Assembly: GCA_040954595.2 (NCBI GenBank)
Contig: CM082592.2
Location: forward strand, 2,108,001-2,172,000
Reading direction: 5' to 3'
From: Balanoglossus misakiensis
Lineage: Eukaryota > Hemichordata
DNA: 64,000 nt
The translations under genes were made by a program, and so were the position numbers. Under the pieces are notes generated by a model. The model made no database searches. It was not told the DNA's origin and saw only the letters and a program-made list of their open reading frames with translations. Position 1 is the first letter of the stretch. Every line of letters starts with the position of its first letter. Shown here one piece after another: positions 1-10,619 of the stretch.

Positions 1-1
1 G

Positions 2-877
2 TATAACTCGCAACTTGATATGTACGCTGACGATCAAACCCTTCTTACCTCAGGATTTTCTGTTTCGCATGTAAATGATTCCCTTCAAAATGATGTAATG
101 TTGTCAAGTAACTGGATTCGAAGTAATGGAATGATCATAAATGAGGGCAAAACGAAAGCTATGTTAGTCGGATCTCGTCAAGAAATAAAAGACTCTGACA
201 TTTCCGGTGAACAATTGGACATCTCCATAAATGACAAACGGATCTCATGTGTCACCTCTGAAAAGATACTGGGTTTAATCTTAGACAATTTTATTTCATG
301 GGATAAACATATTGATAATTTGTGTCTTACTTTGAGTCGGAGAGTTGGACTACTTAGGCGCCTTTGTAAATTCATACCTTTACACCTCAGAAAAGTTTTA
401 TATTACGGTTTGATTCAATCTGTCATTGACTACTGCACTATTGTGTGGGGAAATACGACTTCTAAAAATATAGATAAGGTTTATAAATTGCAGAAGCGTG
501 CCTTAAGAGTAATACTTAATGCTGATTTTGATACCCCAACTGATGTACTTTTTGAAAGATTCGATGTGCTATCTGTTAGACAACGTATTTTTTACTTTAC
601 TTGTATTATGGTGTACAAATGTTTCAACAACTCTGCTCCTAGCTATCTTATAGAACAAATTGTTACACTGAATGACGCCCATGGTTACCAGACACGAGGA
701 GCCTCAACTCGCAAATTATGATTGCCTCGATTTCGAACTGAAACAGGTCAAAGAACGTTTGCTATGCGTGCTGCTACAGCTTGGAACTCTCTACCTGACA
801 TTGTTAGATGCAGTACCAACATAAATAATTTCAAATCTCTGTTGAACTCTTACATCAGAACCACTTTAAGCAGATAG
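2..877 (+). pseudogene. 3' fragment of non-LTR retrotransposon reverse transcriptase (CR1/Jockey-like ORF2)
   Basis: The frame is open from the window edge and starts at the catalytic box, seen as MYADD (about 20-34), the YxDD motif of reverse transcriptases. The thumb and C-terminal region of LINE ORF2 proteins follow, including a LGLILD-like segment near 265-285. One in-frame TGA (719-721) splits the protein. The same frame resumes at 722 with the family's typical C-terminal motif (RAATAWNSLP near 765-795) and ends at TAG 875-877. The fingers and palm regions and any endonuclease lie outside the window or are truncated. Such proteins copy the element's RNA into DNA at a nicked target. With one stop and no frameshift visible, decay looks recent. 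Clade (CR1, L2, Jockey) is uncertain. Confidence 0.85.
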
Positions 878-1092
878 ACGACCTCACAGTTTTAGAAACT
901 TCTACTTGTAGTCACCACTTTTATAAGTTTTACTTTTACTATTTGTACTTTTCTGTTTTAAACTTTTCATTTTTATACTTTATAGCAGGACCCCATGGTA
1001 GATTACAACCTTATAGGGGTCTCTACCCCTGTTTAAGTATTGTAAATGGGAAATCCTTTAATGTGTAAATAAAATATTAAATAAATAAATAA
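878..1092 (+). repeat. LINE 3' UTR and AAATA-type tail
   Basis: AT-rich 3' untranslated sequence follows the reverse transcriptase stop and ends in a short ATAAAT-type tandem tail at about 1068-1092. This kind of terminal microsatellite closes CR1/Jockey-group LINEs, so the 3' boundary is probably near 1092. Confidence 0.6.
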
Positions 1093-2428
1093 CCTCTCCA
1101 AAGCGAACATGCAGTCTTTACGGCCGGCTTGTCTCTCTCAAAGATCCAACAGTGAAGAATAAAATAAAATTCACGGAAAGACGTCCACGTGTACTTTTTT
1201 TTCCAGTTTCAAAGCGTTGCTAATGGTTACCGTGATGACGACCACGCGCTCGGGAAGAAGTCAGACCGGTGAAGAAATCGGAGACAAGTAGAAATCCGTC
1301 GTTTGTGATGATAAGTATTTGTCGTTACTCATTTTTTATGAAGAATGATTATCAAGGGAAAACACATCCCATTTGTGCATGCAACGAGTTCTTAGGCCAA
1401 TATTTACATCGATCACTGAAATCACATGTAATATATGTACAATCTCAGGAGGCGAACAGAGTAATAAAATATGGCAATCTTCGCGTATTCGATAAAAGTT
1501 GGGCACCGACGAGTTTACTTCCACGTATACAGGCCGTTCGTGGTCTGCCCGATGAGTGTGCACACGAACCGGGAACGTTTGTCGATGCCCGCCCAGAAAC
1601 AACACATAATTCAAAATCTTCCCTTCAAACGTGTTTGTTTTCGACGGCTAACACGAACGTATCGTCACACATCCTTGTCATGGATGGTCTTATATGTCAT
1701 GCTCGACTATTGCCTCGGCAACGCAGTGAAAAATTTTCTACCGGCTTTGGGATACAGTCTCTTTCTGTCTGTGTGTCTGAAAGCATGTCTGTGTCTCTCT
1801 GTTGTGTCGTTTATCACTCTGTCTACTCTGTCTTTCCGCACCCATCGTGAATCTCATTTTCTCACTCAATGAATACCAATCGTTTCAGATAGGGGTATAC
1901 CCCCGTGTCAATCAAATCCAAACAAGAAAATGTTAAAATAAACGTTGTCCCATATAAATCTCAACATTCCACAATGTTGGTGTTGCTGCTTAGAAACCTG
2001 TAGCCCCTATAAGTAATATCAACACTCCGGTTGATTTCAGGTAAAAATCCCCGCCACTAATATAAACTGAGCACATTATGACAGAAAATTACCTGTTGCC
2101 ATATTGGCGATAAGTCGAGTGGATTTCATGGCATCATAACTGGTGATGAATAACTGTTTTCAAAGAGGGCTGCCTGTACATCCTCGATTGATTGTTTATC
2201 TCTCTGCAGCTGTCCATGAGAGAGGTGATGAAAGTCCAACACTAAGTGTTCAATTCACTCTCATAGTTTTCGATGAGAGAACATAAATCGGCCTAGTTGC
2301 GATAATTGTAGCGGGTGCTGCCACATGTTCGCAGCACCAATCAAGTTCAGGGGCCCGTTTTACCACTGCCAGCAGTGGTAAAACAGTATTTTACCATAGC
2401 TCTCGTCCAATCAGAATCACGGACGGTA
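1093..2428. other. No gene recognised; mixed repeat debris
   Basis: Open frames exist on both strands at 1269-1872 but show no motif, no splice logic and TCTG/TGTC-rich low complexity near 1740-1805. The stretch 2289-2345 is a short relative of the inverted-repeat arm found at 2760-3977 (shared GCAGCACCAATCAA and AGCGGGTGCTGC pieces in changed order). A small perfect hairpin with 11 bp arms (TTTTACCACTG) sits at 2358-2383. Confidence 0.5.
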
Positions 2429-2600
2429 GCATGATATAATTAAGCAATAAAACACCCCCAGCCATGGTATATCACGAGATTTTGACCAGTTCACGACATA
2501 TACGCACGAGCGATAGCGAGTGCGTATATGGAGTTGAACTGGTCAAAATCGAGTGGTATACCATGGCTGGGGGTGTTTTATTGCTATTATATTATGCCAG
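2429..2600. mobile_element. Hairpin (foldback) element with GAGCGATAGCGAG apex
   Basis: The arms 2429-2507 and 2521-2598 are near-perfect reverse complements (for example AGCAATAAAACACCCCCAG against its complement, then CCATGGTATA and TTTTGACCAGTT). The turn at 2508-2520 reads GAGCGATAGCGAG. No coding capacity is seen. The right flank up to 2752 contains a second, weaker inverted pair (CCAGTATATTG at 2597-2607 against CAATATACTGG at about 2731). It behaves like a non-autonomous foldback MITE. Confidence 0.75.
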
Positions 2601-2759
2601 TATATTGAAACTTTGCATAAAACATTTTAAAAAGGCATTTTCTTTAACTATGATATATGACTGTGGTATATGGCTAATATATCACGGTCACGTGTCGTGT
2701 CTCGACCAATCAAATAGTGTGATTTACACCATCAATATACTGGTATAATATAATATAAT

Positions 2760-3977
2760 AATATCTATACACTTTATTGTTCCATGACGCTCACGTACGT
2801 ACACAGGGCAGATCAGTTGCGGGCGCGCACGCATGCGTAGACATCGCAGCACCAATCAACCTAGCAGCACCCGCCACAATTATTGCAGCTAAAATCGGCC
2901 AGACTCTTTTCACTGCCAAAATGGGTTTTGATAACTCTCAAAAATGGCGTTTTCTGTGAAATCGGAGGCATGAAACGTTGAAAACGTATACATGCGATGG
3001 TAAACTTGGCACGCTGTAGTAAAACACTGGTCAACGCATCGACTGGTCTCGCTTTCGTTAATGCTGCGGCGCACTGTGCATTACGAGGTGTGGACGAAGT
3101 CCCTCAATGTACGGTACCGTCCATGGTCACGTGGTCAAGGTAACCATGGAGTCACCACACGCGGAGTTGTCTTATCTCGTACTTCGGATACTTTTAATAT
3201 AGCACTACGACTCGCCTCAACTTCCATCGGGTAAAAGAAAGATAAACTTGACCTTGGGTATATTGCTGTGCCACGGTTAGACCTACAGTGCAGTGCCCGG
3301 TACTCACAACCACCTATTTAGCATATTTGTTAATCATTCGCCACCATGGCATTGTCACATGTGTCATAGTTATTCCACGTGGCAGCTCCAATGTCACATC
3401 CTCGATAGTATAGTGGTGAGTATCTCCGCCTGTCACGCGGAAGACCGGGGTTCAATTCCCCGTCGGGGAGTATTTTTTTATTAACAAAATCTATATTTGA
3501 TATTTATATGAAATGACCGTAAAAAGGTTAATTGGCTTTTAATTTTCGAGTTTTGGCTTGTTTTGGTCCGATTTTCTGCTCAGCCATGCACAAAAGCGAC
3601 CCCCAATTACACCACGCGTACGGCCTCCACCACACAGACATGTAAGCAGCAAGCTTATGTTTGTTTCGATTAAAAATACTCCCTCATTTTTACACCACTT
3701 TCCTGTCCCATTTCTATCACAGTTGATCCCAGACGCGTTTCCTGGCAACAGGCCATAGACTGGCAACCGAGGAGGTTGACGCGAAAGAATATGGCGGCAT
3801 CTATCGACATCAATGGAAACATCCTGGTCTGGAATCCGGACTCGCGTGTCTTTTTTGCAAACCCTTCGTTATGTACCGTCATAGGAAATAGTCTTGAGGA
3901 GATACTAGTATATAATCAGACATCTACGGAAATTAAGACGCCACCACTGACATACCAAGATATATATTCAATCAATA
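2760..3977 (+). repeat. Left arm of 1.2 kb inverted repeat around the SLC22 fragment
   Basis: This arm matches the reverse complement of 7469-8642 almost base for base. The main difference is an extra segment of about 45 bp near 3081-3125. The outer edge begins AATATCTATACACTTTATTG and the inner edge ends ATTCAATCAATA. It carries a complete tRNA-Asp gene at 3399-3470. The 83-codon frame at 3776-4027 is repeated in the other arm, but this reflects copied DNA and does not show selection on a protein. Confidence 0.85.
3399..3470 (+). tRNA. tRNA-Asp (GTC)
   Basis: A 72 nt cloverleaf can be drawn. The acceptor stem is TCCTCGA paired with TCGGGGA plus discriminator G. The D arm contains TAGTATAGTGGTGAGTA (A box), the anticodon loop is CTGTCAC with anticodon GTC, and the T arm contains GGTTCAATTCC (B box). 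It is intronless, lacks an encoded CCA, and is followed at once by a T7 run (about 3473-3479), a Pol III terminator. Base 7 and its partner are A-T where many animal tRNA-Asp genes have T-A, so pairing is kept. Confidence 0.93.
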
Positions 3978-4587
3978 CTGTTCGTTTTAAAATGGACGCT
4001 GCCATCACACCTTCCCTGCCTTATTGAGTGCCGCCGATGTGCACAGAAATGAGTAGCCACTCGGCCACCAACTAAGATGATTAAGGCCTCATCACCTATT
4101 TCTTTTTAGAGGCTAGGGTATACTAGATTCTATGACAGTCGCTGCGCCTGTCGATAAGAAATGGAACTTTCCTACACAGCACAGCACAGTCCAGCCACTT
4201 CTTGTGTCGATCGTGCGAATGGGTGGCTCAATTTAAGACACCGCATTGTTGTTTCTTTATCTTTTATTTATTTATTTGTGTGTTTTCTTATTTGTTGCCC
4301 CGAAAAGAACGCCTACTTCGCCTGTGATAGCATTCTGCGACTCATATAAACGTCGTAGTATTTTGACAGATATAACATAATTTTCACCGTACATATACCA
4401 AAAGTCTTGCTCCAAGACTGTTTGATACTGAACGTCCTGTGGACGCGACGCTAATCAACAGTTGCTCACTTTGCCTGGCGGCGCGTCATACCCACAATGC
4501 AATTGTAATGTGATTTGACCCCCTAGCACAAAGTAACGACATATTTAAGGTACTAGAAAGAAACTAGCACTTATTCATTTTTTTCAG
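3978..4587. other. Spacer between inverted-repeat arm and first SLC22 exon
   Basis: No exon for the missing SLC22 N-terminus (first membrane segment and large extracellular loop) could be found here. The sequence ends in a polypyrimidine tract and CAG acceptor at 4581-4587. Confidence 0.5.
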
Positions 4588-7370
4588 ATTTGGACGACTG
4601 CGCGGACTTATTGGGTCACTCTTAATAATGCAAGCGATTGGCATCATCATGATATTTTCGCCTAACTACGTATTTTTCGCGGCATGTTACTTCTTGCTTT
4701 TCATCGTAGTATACTCTACCTCTCTTGCTGGATTTGTGTTGGGTAAGAACGATTTCCAATAATTCAGTTTAATCAGACATTTTATATCTGGCATCAACTG
4801 GAAACGGTTCGGGAAATAATGTTAATTTAGCAGTGTGTTGCCCTACTAGACCGTGACACAAAAAATGAAATTCAGTGGTAGAGATCTTCAACGTGACAAT
4901 TTACAAAGTTGAAAAATAAATCAAGCATAGTCACGCATGATTCCCTCTCTCGTATGTCGTACTCGATACATGGCAAGAAATGCCAGTCAAGATAAAGAAC
5001 CGGTCGCTGAATTCTCATCTATCTGTCCATAGTCACTGAACACGTAGGACCCTCCAAGCGATCCCTGGCCGGTATGATTCAAGCCGCCTGTTACAGCGTC
5101 GGTTACATGCTGCTCAGCCTATTAGCATACTTCATCCGTGAGTGGTGGAAGCTGCTGTTGGCCATTACTATTCCCAACGCCATATTCTTGGTGTATTGGT
5201 GGTAAGTGCGAGAACGGACTCTACTTCAGAGAAGATGTCGGATCTTCGTTACAGTCATACAAGCTTTGTTCATCAGAATTGTCGAATCGAATGAACGCTC
5301 TCCCTTGTTTCCATTTTTTCCAACGTGACGTGAACGGTGAGTGTGTGTGCGCGAGTATGTGTGCATGTGAACTACGTGTATACCTGTATTCTGTTTTCTA
5401 TGTACAGGATCATCTATCTGTCTGTGGGCAAAAAGAAACAGGCCGAGGCAATCATACGTAAATCCGCCCGGGTGAACAAAGTGGAGGTCCCGGATGACCT
5501 CTTCGACGGATCATGGCAACCAGAGCGTGGTGATGATAGCGAACAGGTAAATTATCACGGTGACTTGGACAAGTCTTTGTTCGTGTTCTAAGATATTGTT
5601 GGAAAATCATTATTAACATCTTTTGCTGCTTTCTTGTACAGAGCTACAACAACAACACGACCGTTGCTGAAGCGGCACCGAGTATGTTGAGTTTATTGAG
5701 ACTACCGAACATGAGAAAGAAGATACTCATTTTGATTTTAAACTTGTAAGTGACTACTGTCAAGTGCATGCCTCTTTATTTTTTAAACTCAACGCTATGA
5801 CTTCGTTTAGCCAGACAGTTTTTGATCGAATAATCACAGACAACAATTTACTGTGGTGAACATGTAGTTGAAAACGCTGCTCTAAGATCTCCAATTTCCC
5901 CGGGTCTTTCTAGTACAATCATGTAGTTGACATCAATCCTATGTCGATTTCGTTATAGCATAGCCAACAGTATGGTCTACTACGGTTTAAATCTGAACAC
6001 GTCATCGCTGGGCGGCAGCGACTACCTCAACGCGTTCATATCAGCCATCGTGGAAATCCCGGCTTTCTTGGTAGCAACCTATATACTTGAGATCCCCTTA
6101 TTGGGACGTCGCTGGTCGCTGTTTCTGACGATGTTGCTGAGCGGCTGTGGATGTATAGGGGCGGCCTTCGTGCCACAGTGTGAGTATTGCAATGTTAGAC
6201 CAGATCCCAGTCTTATTTGGACGCCGACTTTCCCTTTTTTCTTCCAGAATGGCATATTTGGAACAAAATAACTTTACGTTGTCCATTATATAAATTATTT
6301 CGATCATAACTTCTTCATCAATGTATTATTAACAGGTGGAGATCTAACATGGTTACGTATAACTCTGGCTATGATTGGTACATGTAAATTTGGAATTTCG
6401 TCCTCGTTCGGCATAGTGTTGGTCTACTCGACAGAATTGTTCCCAACACCTGTAAGGTAATCACAACATTTCTCTATGTCAGGCTACTAGAGGTCGTTCA
6501 TTTTACCCGATGTGCAGCTGATGTGGTGTGGGTTAGCACATTGCCGAGTATTGGTACATATATCGCAATGATATCTCTTACAACAGTAATTCAATAGTGT
6601 CACTTCATTTTCGCGAGCCAGAGCCATCGGGGCCTACCTCCAGCCTGAGAAACTGTTGCCGTAAAGAGGTCGGATTTTACGACGATGTGTCACTTAGGTC
6701 GCCTCAGAGTCTTTGCTTTGGTCTATCGTGGCAGGTGTAGTATGTTAGCATGATACATGGTACTTGTAATACTATAATACTTTAAATGTCCGCAAGGAGG
6801 AGGATTACCGGGCCAGTTTTGCAGCTATATATATATATTGTAATGCTTTCTTTAGGTCCATGGGCATTGGGCTTTGCTGTATGTGCGCCTACCTCGGCGC
6901 GATAGTTTCTCCGCAAATCTTGCTCCTCAAGACACTGTGGCTGCCGCTACCACCTATTATCTTCGGCGTCACAGCCACCCTTGCCGGGACAATAGTTCTG
7001 CCTTTGCCGGAAACGAGAGGGCGAAAACTGCCGGAAACCATGGCGGAGGGAGAAAGGTTTGGGAAGTGAGTAAAAAAGCTTATGTCCGGTGTTATAATCA
7101 CACGTCACATAGGTACAAACTCAAATGGAAGACTGGGCACCTACCATATCACGGTGCAGGCATAGGAATGGTTATGATATATTTTGGGGCATTTTAAATG
7201 GAAATCTGTCTTTTAAAGTATCTTCTATACCTGCTTTTCGTGTTTTAAAATCATATTTTTTTTCTTTCGACAGGAAACCCCGTCATGGTCAATACGAAGG
7301 GTATGGAGAGATACGAAAAATTGAAATGGTAAACAAAAGCCGTGACACTGAACTTGAAGCCAAAGAATAA
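4588..7370 (+). CDS. SLC22-family (organic ion transporter) MFS protein, 5'-incomplete
   Basis: Eight exons with GT-AG borders keep one frame: 4588-4742, 5033-5201, 5408-5546, 5642-5745, 5959-6179, 6336-6456, 6856-7065, 7274-7370. They encode about 404 residues; SLC22 proteins are usually about 550. Visible family marks in order are FGRLRG (MFS loop 2-3 motif), EHVGPSKRSLAG, LLRLPNMRKK, NSMVYYGLNLN, SALVEIPAFL-type helix 8 (here SAIVEIPAFL), STELFPTPVRS, and LPETRGRKLPET before a charged C-tail. Such carriers move organic cations, anions or zwitterions across the plasma membrane; the substrate cannot be inferred. The N-terminal exons are absent between the inverted-repeat arm and 4588. The PESPRW segment expected after helix 6 is also not found between exons at 5201 and 5408. 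It may be a truncated duplicate. Confidence 0.88.
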
Positions 7371-7468
7371 CACATGTTGATGTTTACGAATTCTTGATAA
7401 TAAGAATGCAGTCTTGTTTATTGTTTAATAGACAACGATGTTGTTGTCCGGGTTAATACTGGTTCTTC

Positions 7469-8642
7469 TATTGATTGAATATATATCTTGGTATGTCAGT
7501 GGTGGCGTCTTAATTTCCGTAGATGTCTGATTATATACTAGTATCTCCTCAAGACTATTTCCTATGACGGTACATAACAAAGGGTTTGCAAAAAAGACAC
7601 GCGAGTCCGGATTCCAGACCAGGATGTTTCCATTGATGTCGATAGATGCCGCCATATTCTTTCGCGTCAACCTCCTCGGTTGCCAGTCTATGGCCTGTTG
7701 CCAGGAAACGCGTCTGGGATCAACTGTGATAGAAATGGGACAGGAAAGTGGTGTAAAAATGAGGGAGTATTTTTAATCGAAACAAACATAAGCTTGCTGC
7801 TTACATGTCTGTGTGGTGGAGGCCGTACGCGTGGTGTAATTGGGGGTCGCTTTTGTGCATGGCTGAGCAGAAAATCGGACTAAAACAAGCCAAAACTCGA
7901 AAATTAAAAGCCAATTAACCTTTTTACGGTCATTTCATATAAATATCAAATATAGATTTTGTTAATAAAAAAATACTCCCCGACGGGGAATTGAACCCCG
8001 GTCTTCCGCGTGACAGGCGGAGATACTCACCACTATACTATCGAGGATGTGACATTGGAGCTGCCACGTGGAATAACTATGACACATGTGACAATGCCAT
8101 GGCGGCGAATGATTAACAAATATGCTAAATAGGTGGTTGTGAGTACCGGGCACTGCACTGTAGGTCTAACCGTGGCACAGCAATATACCCAAGGTCAAGT
8201 TTATCTTTCTTTTACCCGATGGAAGTTGAGGCGAGTCGTAGTGCTATATTAAAAGTATCCGAAGTACGAGATAAGACAACTCCGCGTGTGGTGACTCCAT
8301 GGTTACCTTGACCACGTGACCATGGACAGTGCGCCGCAGCATTAACGAAAGCGAGACCAGTCGATGCGTTGACCAGTGTTTTACTACAGCGTGCCAAATT
8401 TACCATCGCATGTATACGTTTTCAACGTTTCATGCCTCCGATTTCACAGAAAACGCCATTTTTGAGAGTTATCAAAACACATTTTGGCAGTGAAAAGAGT
8501 CTGGCCGATTTTAGCTGCAATAATTGTGGCGGGTGCTGCTAGGTTGATTGGTGCTGCGATGTCTACGCATGCGTGCGCGCCCGCAACTGATCTGCCCTGT
8601 GTACGTACGTGAGCGTCATGGAACAATAAAGTGTATAGATAT
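7469..8642 (-). repeat. Right arm of 1.2 kb inverted repeat
   Basis: This is the reverse complement of 2760-3977, 1174 bp long against 1218 bp in the left arm. It begins 99 bp after the SLC22 stop codon, so the arms bracket the transporter fragment with a spacer of about 3.5 kb. It carries the second tRNA-Asp. No clear target-site duplication is visible outside the arms. Confidence 0.85.
7976..8047 (-). tRNA. tRNA-Asp (GTC), second copy
   Basis: This is an exact reverse complement of the tRNA-Asp at 3399-3470, with the same anticodon, A and B boxes, and the T-run terminator on the minus strand (A-run at about 7967-7973). It lies in the right arm of the inverted repeat, so the two genes diverge in orientation and probably arose by duplication of the arm. 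Confidence 0.92.
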
Positions 8643-9717
8643 TAATAAACTTAGCATAAACGCGACGTCCTCAACGAACAAAGAATACAATATTTCGTGG
8701 GTTTGTTTGGTGTGGACGAGAACGGCAATAAAGCTGGGTCAGTGTTAACTTAATGTGCAAAACCACACCGTACGCGTACCTCTACAGTCAGATCGCACGG
8801 TGCTCATTTGCATATGAAAGTTCGTCAAGCCAGCGACCGTTAATTTTCAAACAGACGGCAATAGGCCAGTTTTCAAGGTGATTTTCAACTTGATTTTTAC
8901 ACTCCGTGGTACAATAAAATACCATGCTAGCTCGATAAATTTCGAAAGTGATTCCTATTTTGCACTGCAGACGTAAATTTTATGAGAATCTGTCGGTAAT
9001 AGTAGTAGTTTTTAGCGTGTTTTCGGTGGTATGTTGGTGACCTCGGAAGAGACGTCCACAAACGTGCCAAAAATCATTTGAAGACGACCTCGGAAGTTAA
9101 CCAAGTTTTCGTGACAGATAGGTCTAATATCGGTCCCAACATCCGTGAAAAGAAATTAACTCGAAATGCTTGTGTAACGGTCAGCTTAAAAATAATCGAT
9201 GTAGTTCGACGATATGACCCGGAAGTATAGGCCCTACGTTGACCTCTCCATGTTAGGCTTGTAAATACGGAAGTGTTGCGTTGCTCGTGAAACGACACGT
9301 TTATCGTGGGGAAAACAGTTTCTAAAAGACACTTGTCAAGTAAAAGTTACTGGATAGTGTATAACACTCTAAGGTAACATATCAGCCAAGTTTTAACTTA
9401 ATTACTGGCCTGATTTCGACACAACATCGATCAATCGCACGAGTGCCGCGCCCGGGTGCTCCACGCCGTTCGCCTACATTGGGCTACAAACAAATATTTG
9501 ATTACCCATGCACAGAATGCCAGGTTTACCGTACGTGAGGAGCTCAGCTGACGTATTTTGTATATATTTTTTTCTCCGCATCGTGGGATATAAGTAGACT
9601 TTTCGAAAATGCCAAGTGTAACTTCGAAACCACTTCCCTTTATTCGCCGATGATATATGCAATAAATACAACATTTGTGTCTGAAGGCGAGCGATTTGTC
9701 ATCATTGCATTGGGTCG
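8643..9717. other. No gene recognised
   Basis: Sequence outside the right arm shows no coding or RNA signature. The short frames at 9074-9298 and 9474-9674 lack motifs. A segment near 8768-8820 (AGTCAGATCGCACGGTG and CATTTGCATATG) recurs in altered form at about 10587-10640, so part of this stretch is also repeat-derived. Confidence 0.45.
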
Positions 9718-9930
9718 ATAAATAATAATAATAGTAATTTATTTATTAAACAGTGTTCAAAATACTACTACAAAATACAGGATAAAGAGTTAAAAATACA
9801 ACAAAATACAGAATAAATTGTCAACTCAGACAGCTAAAATAAAACAGTCAACTGCAACACCACCACCACCACCACCACAAAAATCAGTCTTCATCAATCT
9901 GAAAGAACAATAAAATTAAAAAAAGTGAGT
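9718..9930 (-). repeat. LINE-like 3' tail on minus strand, with (CAC)n
   Basis: On the minus strand the sequence ends in an ATTATTATTATTTATCGACC-type tail (plus-strand AATAATAATAATAG at 9722-9735) next to AT-rich sequence. This resembles the tail of a short 5'-truncated LINE insertion. A (CAC)n microsatellite lies at about 9859-9881. No coding part remains. Confidence 0.4.
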
Positions 9931-10619
9931 TTCCTTGACGGGCAAACCTTCATAAAATAATTGTTAGGGTTTAGTAAAACTCGGGATTACATATCAGCAA
10001 TCAAAATTTCTTCGCACGAGAGAGGAGGGAAAACTACGCAGCTGGTAAAACCCAGGATCAAGCCTGCGCCAGCGTATATACGTACACATGCATGCTGTCT
10101 TCTCCCGCCATTTTGCAGAAGAAGTGGCGCTCACGGGTTGAAAAGTAAACAAAATGGCGCTCACAGGTTGAAAGGTAAACAAAATTCAACTGGTCATATC
10201 GTCACTATCAAAGCTTGGAAGTGAATGAAAACTCAAAGAGAGGGAGTTTGATGTCTATATTTTGATAAAAGTTTGAAATTTCGTGGTAAAATCCATGTGT
10301 AACGGTCAGCTTAAAAATAATCGAGAGGATGTCAACGCTATGTGTTTTTTCACAGTCGTCAGAAATTTCGTGATTACAAAGAAACTACTCGACAGAAGTT
10401 GCCAAAAAATCATTCAGTAACAATCCAGTATACCTACCTTCAAGTGAATCCACGGTTTTGTCTTAAAATAATCCACATCGCCTGAAAACAGCTCTATAAT
10501 ATCGAGTAAAAAAATGGCCTATTTCGCGACCCGTCAGCGGGGCCCACTCTAACGGCTACATGGTTTGAAGTACTTTCTTCATTTGCATATGTTAATGAAT
10601 GCCGTGCGATCTGACTGTC
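9931..10619. other. No gene recognised; repeat-derived
   Basis: It contains a tandem pair of GGCGCTCACRGGTTGAAARGTAAACAAAAT-like units at about 10127-10182 and short pieces shared with 8768-9200 (for example TGTAACGGTCAGCTTAAAAA at 9173 and 10300). Nothing supports a gene. Confidence 0.45.

Noticed and set aside
1269-1872. Overlapping open frames of 193 and 133 codons on the plus strand
   Set aside because: No motif, no splice context and low-complexity TCTG/TGTC sequence in the C-terminal part; two overlapping frames argue for chance.
3776-4027. 83-codon frame, repeated as an 81-codon frame on the minus strand at 7425-7670
   Set aside because: The frames look conserved only because they lie in the two arms of the inverted repeat; DNA identity is equally high outside the frame.
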